This document shows positions 1-8,645 of a stretch of 64,000 nt of DNA, one piece after another. This DNA comes from Streptomyces griseoruber (GTDB taxonomy: Bacteria; Actinomycetota; Actinomycetes; Streptomycetales; Streptomycetaceae), in assembly GCF_001514205.1 (NCBI RefSeq), contig NZ_KQ948767.1:62001-126000 (forward strand), read 5' to 3'. Under the pieces are notes generated by a model, which made no database searches, was not told where the DNA came from, and saw only the letters and a program-made list of their open reading frames with translations. The first letter of the stretch is position 1; each line of letters opens with the position of its first letter. The position numbers were made by a program, and so were the translations under genes.

Positions 1-238
1 CGGCCTGGTAGTCGCCCGAGCGAGCGCTGTCCTCGGCCGCGGCCAGCACCCGGAAGGCGGAGCCGGTTGCGGCGATCGCGGCCGGCAGGTCGGCGGGCGG
101 ATCCGCCGGCACGCCGGCGAGGGCGGGAGCGTCCATGCCGAACCGGTCGCGGCAGGCGGCCCAGACCGCCCTGAGGTGGTCATGCGCAGGGCTGTCCGGT
201 GTGCACCGGGCGGAGGAGTAGAAGACGTGCACCACCAT
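1..238 (-). CDS. CATRA-system caspase/TPR-associated protein, N-terminal part (runs off window)
   Basis: The reading frame starts at an ATG at 238, seven bases after the upstream gene's stop, and stays open to the window edge, giving about 79 residues. The first residues (MVVHVFYSSARCTPDSPAHD) and the following LRAVWAACRDRFGM stretch resemble the N-terminus of actinobacterial proteins called CATRA conflict system caspase/TPR repeat-associated protein. That family match is from memory. Close spacing to the 246-671 gene implies co-transcription, and a caspase/TPR effector would be expected beyond position 1. No strong ribosome binding site is visible, so translation may be coupled to the upstream stop. 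The catalytic or effector part cannot be judged from this fragment. Confidence 0.6.
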   Translation of the reverse strand, partial: MVVHVFYSSARCTPDSPAHDHLRAVWAACRDRFGMDAPALAGVPADPPADLPAAIAATGSAFRVLAAAEDSARSGDYQA

Positions 239-245
239 GTCGCGC

Positions 246-671
246 TCACGCGGACCGGCCCGCATCCGTTCCCCCTCCCTGCCGGGGCGTGCGGCGCGTG
301 GCGTCCGGGGACGAGGAGGAGGCGGCGGGAGCGGGCGCCGCCGCGCCCGGCACCGGATCACCGGTGAGGGTCGTCAGGGTGGTGGCGATGTCATGGACCA
401 GGCCATGCGCGTTCTCCTCGACGGAGGCGGGGGCCGCCACGGGAGGCTCGGAGAGCCGTCGGGCGCGCAGGTCCGCGCACAGATCCTCCAGCTCGCCCGC
501 CCACTGCCGGACCTGGGCGGCATCGGGTACGCGTCCGGAACGGACGCCCGACCGGGCACGGTCCAGGACGTCGGCGATCCGCCGCCACCGGCCCTCGTCG
601 CATTCGGCCCGCAGGACGTCCTCGGCCTCCGCTTCCAACTGCCGCAGCGCGCTGATGACATCGCGATCCAC
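246..671 (-). CDS. CATRA-system-associated small helical protein
   Basis: A GTG start at 671 behind an AGGGGG sequence gives 141 residues. Residues 1-70 are predicted helical, with the signature RWRRIADVLDRAR followed by QWAGELEDLCADL. This resembles the small proteins that accompany CATRA conflict systems in Streptomyces. The C-terminal third (from about residue 80) is low complexity, Ala/Pro/Ser rich, with no transmembrane segment. It lies immediately upstream of the partial gene ending at the left window edge, consistent with a two-gene unit. Its biochemical role is unknown; an adaptor or sensor next to a protease effector is inference. Confidence 0.6.
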   Translation of the reverse strand: MDRDVISALRQLEAEAEDVLRAECDEGRWRRIADVLDRARSGVRSGRVPDAAQVRQWAGELEDLCADLRARRLSEPPVAAPASVEENAHGLVHDIATTLTTLTGDPVPGAAAPAPAASSSSPDATRRTPRQGGGTDAGRSA

Positions 672-800
672 TCGGCCCCCTGTCCTCGCGCCGCCCCTTC
701 ACGGCTCACCATGATTCGCCCACGACGTCCTACCCACCCGGCGAACAGCCGAAAATCCCCCCAAACACCGGAAGCCGCGTCCTGCGCATGCCGCTCCGGC

Positions 801-1337
801 TCAGCAGACCGTCGTTCCGAGCTTCTCGACGTCGGCCAGGCGCTGTGCCGTGTGGTGGGCCATCGGGCGGACCTGGAGGCTGGTGACTCCGGCTGCCCGG
901 AACGCCGCGAGCCGTTCGGCGACGTACGAGGCGGGGCCGATCAGTGAGGTCGCCCGCAGCAGGTCGGCGAGCACGGCGGCCGCGGCCTCGTCCTTGCGGC
1001 CGGACAGGTACAGCTCCTGGACGGTGGCCGCCGCGCCCCCGAAGCCGTAGCGGCGGGCGAGGTCGTTGTGGAAGTTCTTGCCGGGTGCCCCCATCCCGCC
1101 CAGATACAGGGCGAGTTGGGGCCGGACGAGGCCGATCAGGTCCTCGACGTCCTCACCGATGGCCAGCGGCGGGGAGACCACCACGTCGAGCGCGCCGCAG
1201 GCGGGGTCCCGCCGGGCCGAGCCCTCGGCCAGCGCCGGGCCCCGGACCTCGGCCGCTCGCTCCGGGTGGAAGAACACTCGGGAGGGCAGAGCGCGGGAAC
1301 GGTGAGCGTCGTCCCGCGGGGCGTCCTGCCGGTTCAT
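801..1337 (-). pseudogene. LLM-class flavin/F420 oxidoreductase, 5'-truncated fragment
   Basis: The frame codes for the C-terminal half of a luciferase-like monooxygenase: the typical VFFHPERAAEVRGPALAEG segment, then LALYLGGMGAPGKNFHNDL and RYGFGGAAATVQELYLSGR, ending at the normal family C-terminus. About 190 N-terminal residues, including most of the flavin-binding barrel, are missing. An ATG at 1337 overlaps the stop of the upstream P450 gene (ATGA), so a 178-residue product could still be made by translational coupling. Without the N-terminal half it should not be catalytically competent. It belongs to a set of gene remnants in the first 10 kb. Confidence 0.75.
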
Positions 1338-2677
1338 CCCCGGACGGTGACGCGCAGGGGCGCCCGGAAGGACAGCAGGCCGAGCATCGGCGGCTCGTCG
1401 CCTCCTCGCCCTCCTGACGCTCCGTGCCCTTCTTGCGCTCCTCGCCCTTCGTGCCGTCCCACTTCGGGCAGTCGGCCGGCTGCCGCTCGCAGGGCGATCG
1501 CGGCCTCCGTACGGGCCAGGGACGCCCCTGGGCAGCGATGGCGGCCGGCCCCGAACGCGAGATGGTGACGGATGTTCGGCCGGTGCGGGCACATCCGCGC
1601 CGGGTCGGCGAAGACCTCCGGGTCGGATCCGCTGCCCAGCAGCATCAGCAGGAGCCGCGCTCCCGCGGGGAGGCTCACTCCGCCCAGCTCGACCGGTCGG
1701 GCGGTGACCCGGCGCCAGGTGGTGACGGGCGGTTCGCGGCGCAGCACCTCCTCCGTCCACGCCTCGGCCAGACCCCTCTGGTGGGGCAGGAGCCGCCAGA
1801 GGCCCGGCTCGGTGAGTCCTCGCCGCAGCACCGTGGCGATGAGCTGGCCGGTCGTGGACTGGCCCGCGATGAACACGAAGAAGCACGCGGCCACGGCGGT
1901 ACGGGCGTCCAGTGGCTCGCCGTCGGGCAGGCGGTGGCGGGCCAGGGCCCCGACGAGCGAGTCGGGTGGGTGGCCGCCGTCGCTCACCGTGGCGGTCAGC
2001 CACCGGTGGAACGCGCCGACGAGCTCGGCCAGTTCGCGCTGCCGCTCGGGCGTGGGGCGGCCCCAGAACAGTTCCAGAGACGCGTCGCTCCAGCGGATCA
2101 GCGTCGCCGGGTCGACCCCCTGGATGCCGAGGAGCTCCATGAGCACCCGGCAGGGCAGAACCTGCGCGAAGGAGCCGAACAGGTCGCAGCCGCCGGTGGC
2201 GTCGAGCTCGGACCGCGCGGTGTCCAGCAGTTCGTCGGCGATGCGCTCGATGGCCGGTACGGCCGCCGCGACGCGTTCCGCGTGGAAGAACCGGGTCACC
2301 AGGCGCCGTAGTCCCGCATGGCTCGGACCGCCGTTGTTGGCGAGCGCGGGCGGGAGCGCGAAGCCGGCCCGGGCGAGTGCGCGCAGCGCCCCGACCGTCA
2401 GCGGGGTGACCGCGTGCAGGGCGTTGTCCGGGTGGAACCCGGCCGGGTCGAGCAGCACCCGACGGATGTCGTCGTAGCGGCTGACCAGCCACAATCCGGT
2501 GGCCGGATCGTGGTGCACGGGGGACTCGGAGCGCAGTACGTCCAGCCAGGGGTACGGGTCCCGGACAAAGCCGTCGCCGAACAGGTCGAGCAGATCGAGC
2601 AGCCCGCGGCGGGACCCCGGGCCGGCCCCGGAGTTCGCGCCGCCGACTGAGCGGGTGTCCAGAGCCGGGGAATTCAC
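1334..2677 (-). CDS. cytochrome P450
   Basis: This is a bacterial class I P450 of about 447 residues. The I-helix motif is AGQST (usual form AGxxT), the K-helix carries EEVLRREPP, and the heme loop is HLAFGAGRHRCPGASLA with the thiolate Cys. Substrate is unknown. Between the heme loop and the C-terminus there is a Gly/Glu/Arg-rich insert of about 25 residues (EVGRHEGRGAQEGHGASGG), unusual for the family. The start is uncertain: GTG at 2677 fits family length, while GTG at 2746 would add 23 residues; neither has a convincing ribosome binding site. The stop overlaps the start of the truncated LLM fragment. Redox partners are not adjacent; the nearest ferredoxin is at 11.3 kb. Confidence 0.8.
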   Translation of the reverse strand: MNSPALDTRSVGGANSGAGPGSRRGLLDLLDLFGDGFVRDPYPWLDVLRSESPVHHDPATGLWLVSRYDDIRRVLLDPAGFHPDNALHAVTPLTVGALRALARAGFALPPALANNGGPSHAGLRRLVTRFFHAERVAAAVPAIERIADELLDTARSELDATGGCDLFGSFAQVLPCRVLMELLGIQGVDPATLIRWSDASLELFWGRPTPERQRELAELVGAFHRWLTATVSDGGHPPDSLVGALARHRLPDGEPLDARTAVAACFFVFIAGQSTTGQLIATVLRRGLTEPGLWRLLPHQRGLAEAWTEEVLRREPPVTTWRRVTARPVELGGVSLPAGARLLLMLLGSGSDPEVFADPARMCPHRPNIRHHLAFGAGRHRCPGASLARTEAAIALRAAAGRLPEVGRHEGRGAQEGHGASGGRGGDEPPMLGLLSFRAPLRVTVRG

Positions 2678-2783
2678 GGGCCGGACGCTAACACGCCGGG
2701 GCACGGACCCCGGCTTCACTGTGCCCGGCGTCACTCGATCGCCCACCGGAGACCGCAGGACCGTATCGCCCGGCGAGCCGTCG

Positions 2784-3250
2784 TCACGTCAGCCCGCGCC
2801 GCATCCCGTCGGCGACGACTTCGCCGACCAGGACGGCCCCGGCCGCCGGCCCCCGCAGCGGGGGTGTCGGCAGGATCGAGGTGTCCGCGACCCGCAGACC
2901 GGCGACGCCCTGCACCCGCCCGTAGGGGTCGACGACCGCCCGTTGATCACCGGCCGGCCCCATCGGCACCGTGCCGCACGTGTGGTGGGACGTGCCCGGA
3001 CGCCCGAGGATCACCGGTCGAGCCGCCGGTCGTCGTCCAGCGTTGCGGCACCCCGTTCCGTGAGCCCGGCGGAGACCTTCCCGAAGCCGGCTGGGGCGAC
3101 CAGCTCGGCGGTGACGCGGACCGCTTCGCGCAGGCGCCGCCGGTCGCCCGCGGTCGACAGATAGCCGTAGTCGAGGCGCGGAGGCGTCGCGGGATCGGCG
3201 GACCGCAGACGCATCCGGCCGCTCAGCCGCGGTGTCTGGACGGAGACGAC
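2784..3250 (-). pseudogene. GMC oxidoreductase C-terminal remnant
   Basis: Two frames together encode the C-terminal substrate-cap and FAD end of a GMC (glucose-methanol-choline) oxidoreductase. One gives SGRMRLRSADP and PPRLDYGYLS; after a frameshift near 3015 the other gives RPGTSHHTCGT (active-site His-His region) and DPYGRVQGVAGLRVADTSIL. The FAD-binding N-terminal half is absent and is replaced upstream by an aldehyde dehydrogenase remnant joined in frame near 3250. The fragment cannot encode a working enzyme. It marks a deletion that fused two formerly separate genes. Confidence 0.75.
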
Positions 3251-3864
3251 GGCGCCGTCGAGGTCGGCGTCGGCGCGGACGAGGGTGGCCGACTTGCTGC
3301 CGAGTTCCAGGACGACCTTTGACGATGTTCAGCACGGCCGGCGGGAGCCCGGCGGCGTCGGCGAAGTCGACGATGAGCAGGGACTCCAGGGGAGTGGCGG
3401 GCGCCGGCTTCAGCACGGCGGTGCAGCCCGCGGCGAGCGCCGGGATCACCTTCATCACGCTGAGGAAGAAAGGGAAGTGGTAGGCCGGGATGAGGGCGCA
3501 CACGCCGAACCCCTCGCGGCGAAGCACCCCTGGGGAGATCCCGATGCCCGCCGCGATCGTCGGATCCATCGGGCGCTCCCGGGCGAAGGCCGGGACACCC
3601 GCTCGGCCATGTCGCGCAGATGTGTCACCGGGACCCGCCTCTGGAGGGTCTCGGCCGGCGCGCGCACCGAGCCGGCCTCGGCCATGTTCACGGCCACGAT
3701 CTCGGGCGGTCTGCTCTCCATCGCCTCGGCGGTGAGGAGTCGGGGACCTCCGCGATGGTCTCCTCCGTCGCCGGATTGCGGACGGACAGCGAGGCGTCCG
3801 ACCGGCCGTCGGTCCGGCGCCCGTCGATGTAGAGCTGCGAAGAGAACGAGTGCGCCGTCGTCAT
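3251..3864 (-). pseudogene. aldehyde dehydrogenase N-terminal remnant
   Basis: An ATG at 3864 behind AGGAGA begins a normal NAD-dependent aldehyde dehydrogenase N-terminus (LYIDGRRTDG, NPATEETIAEVPD). The frame then breaks near 3740 and again near 3590. Recognisable family blocks continue in other frames: EIVAVNMAEAGSVRAPAETL, CALIPAYHFPFF, ALAAGCTAVLKPAPATPLES and VVLELGSKSATLV. The Rossmann glycine motif region is deleted between residues NIV and VVLELG. The catalytic Glu/Cys half is missing, since the sequence runs directly into the GMC remnant. This is a multiply frameshifted, truncated gene. Confidence 0.8.
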
Positions 3865-4014
3865 GTGCCGTCTCCTGATCTCTGCCATCACGTCAATTTG
3901 AGGGTACTTAATTGCGTACCGGAGGAAAGGTTGTCGCGTTGTCGGCCGCACGTCAGCGATCTGTCAGGCTTTCTCCCCGTGGTCCATCAGTGATTCCGAA
4001 TGCTGAATCATTGA

Positions 4015-4032
4015 CTAGACCGATCGGTACAG
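4015..4032. promoter_or_regulatory. TetR-type operator palindrome
   Basis: The ten-base perfect palindrome ACCGATCGGT (4019-4028) lies 71 bases upstream of the amidohydrolase GTG start. Read on the other strand with flanks it is TGTACCGATCGGTCTAG. Related boxes occur at 8528-8543 and 9917-9936, each upstream of an intact gene of the same island. Such palindromes are typical of TetR-family repressors in actinomycetes; no TetR gene is in the window. Confidence 0.55.
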
Positions 4033-4099
4033 CTAACTTCGGCACCATTCGGGGGGTGGGTTCTGCCGCGAACGACGAGGTTCGAAAGAGGTACCGCCT

Positions 4100-5374
4100 G
4101 TGTTCAAGGAATTTGTGGTGTCCGGCGACTCGCACATCATCGAGCCGGTCGATCTCTTCAAGACGCGCCTGCCGAAGCAGCTGCGCGAGCGGGCCCTGTG
4201 GGAAGAGGAGTTCACCCTCGACGAGCCGATCGTCGAGGGCGGCCACACCGAGTTCAAGAAGCTGCACACCATCGGGTACGACGGCTGGACGATCTCCAAG
4301 TACCGGCAGTTCGGCGGCGCGACCCCGGACGGCGAGCCCGACCACATCCTGCGGGACATGAACCTCGACGGCGTCGACGCCTCGGTGATGTTCCCCAACC
4401 TGTCGCTGTTCGTGCTGTTCACCGACGATCACGAGCTGTCGATGGCCCACGCGCGGGTGTGGAACGACTACATCGCCGAGCGGTTCCTCCGGCACAAGGA
4501 CCGGCTGCGCCCGACGGCGGCGGTCCCCGTCACGGACATCCCCGAGGCCGTCGCCGAGGTCGAGCGGTGCGCGCGTATGGGCCTGGGTGCGATCCTGATC
4601 CCCGAGACCCCTCCGGTGCCGTACGCCGCACGGATCTACGACCCGCTGTGGGCCGCCGCCCAGTCGCACGGGATGCCGGTGTTCATCCATGTCGCCACCG
4701 GCGGGGTGAAGACCAGGGAGAACACCTCGGAGACGGCGCTGACCGTCCGCCAGATGATGATGGCCGTCACCATGGGCAAGGGCCAGCTGACCGACGACAT
4801 GGTCTCGGGCCGGCTGCAGAACGCCGCCGCCGGGTTCGCGAGCCCGCAGCGCATCATCGCCGACCTCGTCGGCGGCGGCGTCTGCGAGCGGTACCCGAAC
4901 CTGCACTTCAACCTGATCGAGTTCAGCGCCGGCTGGCTCGTCTCCTACATGGGCTTCATGGACAAGTCCTTCCGGACCGGCATCGGCCAGGACGCCGACT
5001 GGTGGCTGGGTTTCTGGGACGACAGCCGTTCGCCGAAGGACCAGCCCGCCATGGGCCGGCTGTTCACCATCAACGAGAAGTGGCCCTACCCGCTCAAGCC
5101 CAGCGAGTACATCCAGCGCCAGATCCACGTCCAGTTCGCGGACGACCCGACGGCGGTCAAGGCCCGCGGCATCACCGGCATCTCGACGATCATGTGGGGC
5201 AACGACTACCCGCATGCGGAGGGCACCTTCCGCAGCAGCGCGGACTGCATCGCGTACAACTTCGACGAGACGGTGTCCGACGAGGACCGCGCGGCCATCC
5301 TGGGCGGCACCCTCGCCGACGTCGTGCACTTCGACAGGAGCAGGAAGCTCGCCACCGTCCCCCAGGACGCCTGA
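4100..5374 (+). CDS. amidohydrolase family 2 protein (metal-dependent hydrolase/decarboxylase type)
   Basis: The 424-residue protein starts at GTG 4100 behind AAAGAGG. It has the N-terminal metal motif as GDSHIIEP (DxH-like), the strand-end His in VFIHVATGG, and the late acidic motif MWGNDYPHAEGTF, all typical of PF04909 amidohydrolases. These enzymes hydrolyse or decarboxylate aromatic and cyclic substrates, such as ACMS decarboxylase relatives. Full length and intact, unlike the neighbouring remnants, it probably remains functional. Its own palindromic operator at 4019-4028 suggests single-gene transcription under a TetR-type repressor. Substrate cannot be named; the island's P450, cyclase and CMD genes suggest degradation of a ring-containing compound. 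Confidence 0.85.
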   Translation: MFKEFVVSGDSHIIEPVDLFKTRLPKQLRERALWEEEFTLDEPIVEGGHTEFKKLHTIGYDGWTISKYRQFGGATPDGEPDHILRDMNLDGVDASVMFPNLSLFVLFTDDHELSMAHARVWNDYIAERFLRHKDRLRPTAAVPVTDIPEAVAEVERCARMGLGAILIPETPPVPYAARIYDPLWAAAQSHGMPVFIHVATGGVKTRENTSETALTVRQMMMAVTMGKGQLTDDMVSGRLQNAAAGFASPQRIIADLVGGGVCERYPNLHFNLIEFSAGWLVSYMGFMDKSFRTGIGQDADWWLGFWDDSRSPKDQPAMGRLFTINEKWPYPLKPSEYIQRQIHVQFADDPTAVKARGITGISTIMWGNDYPHAEGTFRSSADCIAYNFDETVSDEDRAAILGGTLADVVHFDRSRKLATVPQDA

Positions 5375-5446
5375 CCCGCGCGGGAGCGCCGCCGGCCGCG
5401 GAGCCGTCACGCTCCGCGGCCGGCGGGGCGCCGGTGCGGCGGTCGG

Positions 5447-5850
5447 TCAGTCCGGCACGGCGCCGATCAGCTCCAGGGAGGCCAGGGCGTACGCCGCCCG
5501 TCGTCGCCGGCTCACCAGGAAGCCCGGGGCCGCGAAGTAGCCGACGTCCCGGGGCGGCGAACCGGCCCGGCGGGCGAGGGCCTCCTCGGCGTCGGCGGTC
5601 GTCCCGCACACCGCGATCCCGCTCGGTATCTCGTCGGTGACCGCCCGTGCCGTGCCGTCGGTGTCACCGGCCCGGAACGCCGCCCGGAGCCGGTCGACGG
5701 GCTCCTGCCACCCGTGGTGGGCGACGAAGAGGTCGTACGTCCTGACGGTGAGGCAGAAGGCGATCATGCGCCGGGCGTCGGCGACGGCGCGCTCCGGTGC
5801 GGAGTCGTCCACCGCGGTGATGATCCAGCCGCGTTCGAGCGGACGCGCGC
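5447..5850 (-). pseudogene. LLM-class oxidoreductase C-terminal remnant
   Basis: The segment encodes the last third of a luciferase-like monooxygenase: GWIITAVDDSAPERAVADAR, then CLTVRTYDLFVAHHGWQEP, VTDEIPSGIAVCGTTADAEE and FLVSRRRRAAYA before a normal stop. Upstream it is joined without a stop to the C-terminus of an acyl-CoA dehydrogenase remnant through a Gly/Asp-rich linker. It lacks the flavin-binding barrel. It is a second LLM remnant, distinct in sequence from the one at 801-1337. Confidence 0.7.
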
Positions 5851-5879
5851 CCTCCCGGTCGCCGTCACCGGCGCCGCCG

Positions 5880-6330
5880 TCACCCGCGCCGTCGTCCCTC
5901 GGGAGCCCCAGCCCGCGCTCGGCCACCTGCGTCCGCAGGATCTCGTTCGCCCCGCCCGCGATCGTGTACGCGCGGGAGTACAGGTGGGCGTCCTGCCATC
6001 ACCCGCCGGCCACCGCCTGCGGGTCGTCCTCGACGAGCAGTCCGTCCACGCCCTGCACGCGCAGACCGACGTCGGCCAGATCGTGGTTGAGTTCACTGAA
6101 GAAGATCTTGCCCAGCAGGGCGTCGACGGGCCCTTCCGTGCCGTGCGGCATCCGTGACTGGGCGAGCCCGATGAGCGCGCCGTTCACCTGCACCCGTGCC
6201 GCGAGCTCCCCGATCGTCTGCCGGGTGGCCGAGTCGTCCCACGCGGGCCGGCCGCCGATCCGGGTGTCCTCCGCGAGCCGGACCGGGTCCTCCAGCACGG
6301 CGAACAGCCCGGCGCCGCGCGCGGCCACCC
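5880..6330 (-). pseudogene. acyl-CoA dehydrogenase C-terminal remnant
   Basis: The minus strand reads as an acyl-CoA dehydrogenase from the middle of the protein: DTRIGGRPAWDDSATRQTIG, then GLAQSRMPHGTEGPVDALLG and KIFFSELNHDLADVG. A frameshift near 6000 moves it into the frame with AHLYSRAYTIAGGANEILRT, the conserved C-terminal signature. The N-terminal half is absent and the gene ends by fusion into the LLM remnant. The break at about 6330 abuts a second acyl-CoA dehydrogenase remnant on the plus strand, so an inversion or deletion has joined two genes. Confidence 0.75.
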
Positions 6331-6332
6331 CG

Positions 6333-7235
6333 GAGCGTTCCCGGCCGAGGCTGCTCAGGGCCACCCGCCAGCCGTCGTTCGCCCGCGACGTGCTCCCCGT
6401 GTACGAGGACTGGCGGCGCGCCGCTCTGGAGTACGCCCGCGCGGGCGTCCCCCTGGGCGGCCTGCGCACCCATCTCGACGTCGTCGTCCCGTACTTCCTC
6501 GGCCTCGCCGACGCCGAGCAGCGGGACCGCTGGTTCCCGGGGCCGGCCTCGGACGAGCTCTGCACCGCGATCGCGATGAGCGAACCGGGCACGGGCTCCT
6601 ACCTGCTCGACGGCGCCAAGACCTTCATCACCGGCGGCCACCACGCCGACCTGGTGATCGTCGTGGCCCGCACCGCCACCGACCCCGACGACCGGCGCGC
6701 CGGGCTGTCCCTGCTCGTGGTGGAGAAGGGCACGCCCGGGTTCACCGTCGGGCGCAGGCTGGAGAAGATCGGACTCCCCGTCCAGGACACCGCCAAACTG
6801 TCCTTCGACCGACGTCCGGGTCCCCGTCGCCGACCTCCTGGGCGAGGAGGGCGCCGCCTTCACCCTCCTCGGCCGCAACCTGACCCAGGAACGGATCGCC
6901 ATCGCCGTCGGCGCCGTCGCCCAGACCCGCGCCGCGATCGAGCTGACCGTCGCGTACGTCCGCGACCGTACGGTCTTCGGCCGATGTTCCTGGACGCGGC
7001 GGTCGAGGCGCTCGTCGCCGGCGAACTGAGCCCGGGCGACGCGGCGAAGACCAAGCTGTTCTGCACCGAGACCCAGGGCCGCGTGGTCGACCGCTGTCTG
7101 CAACTGCACGGCGGCTACGGCTACATCCTCGAGTCCCCGATCGCCCGGCTGTACGCCGACGCGCGGGTGACCCGCATCTACGGCGGCACCAGCGAGGTCC
7201 TGAAGACCATCCTCAGCAAGTCACTGGGACTGTGA
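6333..7235 (+). pseudogene. acyl-CoA dehydrogenase, internally deleted and frameshifted
   Basis: The family pattern is clear but broken. An N-terminal block SFARDVLPVYEDWRRA is followed too soon by CTAIAMSEPGTGS and LLDGAKTFITGGHHADLVIV. The frame shifts near 6806, where RVPVADLLGEEGAAFTLLGR and AYVRDRTVFG appear in another frame, and shifts back near 6985 with loss of residues before MFLDAAVEALVAGELS. The C-terminus is normal: CLQLHGGYGYILESPIARLY and RIYGGTSEVLKTILSK. Two deletions and two frame changes make an active enzyme unlikely. It is followed by the start of an SDR gene, suggesting a former acyl-CoA catabolic operon. Confidence 0.8.
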
Positions 7236-7260
7236 CCCCCGTCCCGTGAGGAGTCGCACA

Positions 7261-7317
7261 TGACCATCGACGGTTCATCGGCGCTGGTCACCGGGGGTGC
7301 CTCCGGACTCGGCTGTC
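7261..7317 (+). pseudogene. SDR-family dehydrogenase, N-terminal stub
   Basis: After a GTGAGGAG ribosome binding site an ATG opens the sequence MTIDGSSALVTGGASGLG, the standard SDR start with its TGxxxGxG cofactor motif. After about 18 residues the similarity ends abruptly in a strong inverted repeat. The rest of the gene is gone. It was probably co-transcribed with the upstream acyl-CoA dehydrogenase remnant. Confidence 0.7.
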
Positions 7318-7349
7318 GGGCGCGCCGTCCGACGGTCGGCGCGCCCGAC
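7315..7349. terminator. strong hairpin (13-bp stem)
   Basis: GTCGGGCGCGCCG (7315-7327) and its exact complement CGGCGCGCCCGAC (7337-7349) flank a nine-base loop. The hairpin sits where the SDR stub ends and downstream of the minus-strand cyclase gene, so it could stop transcription from both sides. Confidence 0.6.
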
Positions 7350-7361
7350 GTGCGGAAGAGC

Positions 7362-7404
7362 GCGAGGGGTTGGCGCGGGATCAGGTCCCGGGCCAACCCC
7401 TCGC
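7362..7404 (-). terminator. terminator of the cyclase gene
   Basis: GCGAGGGGTTGG (7362-7373) pairs perfectly with CCAACCCCTCGC (7393-7404), and the intervening bases contain a further CGGGA/TCCCG stem. It lies 18 bases beyond the stop of the minus-strand cyclase gene. No T tract follows, as is usual in high-GC actinomycetes. Confidence 0.65.
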
Positions 7405-7421
7405 ACAGGGGCGTCCGTCGT

Positions 7422-8468
7422 TCAGACGGTGGCGACCGGTGTCAGCGGACTGCCCTGTGTCCCCGGCAGGTTGAGCGGGGGAGCGGTGAGCAGGAAGCGG
7501 GTGCGGCGGTGCTCACGCAGCCAGGCGGCGAGGTCGTGCAGGTACCACATCTCGCCCATCGGGACGCCCAGCTTGAACAGGCACAGGTGGTGCAGCGGGA
7601 GCAGGGTGTGCGGGCCCTGGGCCTGGGTGACGCCGACGCCCTCGATCGCGTAGTTGTCCGACGCGATGGCGGAGATCTGCGACTCGGCGATCCAGTTCAG
7701 CAGGTCCGGGTCGTCCGCGTCGAGGTAGGCGGCGGTCCGGTGGATGGCGACCGGGTCCGGGTTCTTCTCCCAGGCGAGGACCTGGGTGGCGAAACCGGTG
7801 TGGACGAGGAGGATGTCCCCGGGTTCCACGACGACGTCGTCCGCCGCCATGATGTCCTGGAGCTGCTTGAAGTCGACCGCCTGGAAACCGGTGCCGAGGT
7901 GGTGCGCGATGTCGATGAGGACACCGCGGCCCTGGACCCCGTGCTCGGCCATCTTCTCCAGGCCCAGGTGGCGGGCGAAGCCGAGGCTGCCGCTGCCGTC
8001 GCCCTTGGCGTCCGGCCGGGGGCCGACGATGTCGGCGCCGGGCCGGAAGCCGTTGTAGTAGATGGCCTCGGCCACCCCGTCCCCGTCGGCGTCGAACTCG
8101 GCGCCCTGGTGGGCGAGCGAGTCCCACTGGGTCGAGTACTGCAGCCAGAGGGTCACCACGTCGTCGGACCAGACGTCGATGAGGTCGGGCGAGAAGTGCT
8201 CGCTGGCCTTGATGTTGTAGAAGACGTCCTGCTGGTGCTGGAGGTCCTCGGTGGGCCTGAGGATCGGCGGATAGCGGCGCTGGTTCAACGACGTGCCGCC
8301 CGGATAGTCCAGCGGCAGGCTCAGGCTGAACGTGATGCCGTGCTCGACTTCCCGGACTCCCTGGAGGACCTTCTCGGGGGTCAGCAGGTTGATCCGCCCC
8401 AGCTCGTCGTCCTCGCCGAAGTCTCCCCAGGTGGAGCCCGGTGGGCGCTGCTTCCAACGCTTGCTCAC
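7422..8468 (-). CDS. cyclase family protein (kynurenine-formamidase-like hydrolase)
   Basis: The 348-residue protein starts at GTG 8468, preceded by GAGGAGG; an upstream in-frame codon at 8546 lacks such a site. It contains the PF04199 cyclase-family features: DSLAHQGAEFDADGDG, the metal-binding region around GRGVLIDIAHHLG, EPGDILLVHTGF, and SDNYAIEGVG near the C-terminus. Family members hydrolyse amide, ester or lactone bonds of ring compounds using a bound metal. At about 350 residues it belongs to the longer class seen in degradation clusters. It is intact, has its own terminator, and has a TGTACCG-type operator in its upstream region shared with the divergent NTF2-like gene. Confidence 0.8.
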   Translation of the reverse strand: MSKRWKQRPPGSTWGDFGEDDELGRINLLTPEKVLQGVREVEHGITFSLSLPLDYPGGTSLNQRRYPPILRPTEDLQHQQDVFYNIKASEHFSPDLIDVWSDDVVTLWLQYSTQWDSLAHQGAEFDADGDGVAEAIYYNGFRPGADIVGPRPDAKGDGSGSLGFARHLGLEKMAEHGVQGRGVLIDIAHHLGTGFQAVDFKQLQDIMAADDVVVEPGDILLVHTGFATQVLAWEKNPDPVAIHRTAAYLDADDPDLLNWIAESQISAIASDNYAIEGVGVTQAQGPHTLLPLHHLCLFKLGVPMGEMWYLHDLAAWLREHRRTRFLLTAPPLNLPGTQGSPLTPVATV

Positions 8469-8527
8469 GGTAAAACGCCTCCTCGGATCACGGTCCCCGT
8501 TGACTGCTCTCCGCATGCTAGGGAGAT

Positions 8528-8543
8528 TGTACCGTTCGGTCAA
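8528..8543. promoter_or_regulatory. TetR-type operator, second copy
   Basis: The sequence TTGTACCGTTCGGTCAAC, centred on ACCGTTCGGT at 8531-8540, matches the flanked palindrome at 4015-4032 on one strand. It lies between the divergent cyclase gene and the NTF2-like pair and could control both. A separate inverted repeat, ATTGCC (8575-8580) and GGCAAT (8589-8594), follows in the same gap. Confidence 0.5.
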
Positions 8544-8645
8544 CAAGTCTTATTGCCCGGTAGGGAGGCTTCATATTGCCTCTATCCAGGCAATAGACTG
8601 ACTGGTCGAAACAGCTGTCCAACGTCTATCCCATGGAGGGGCGCA

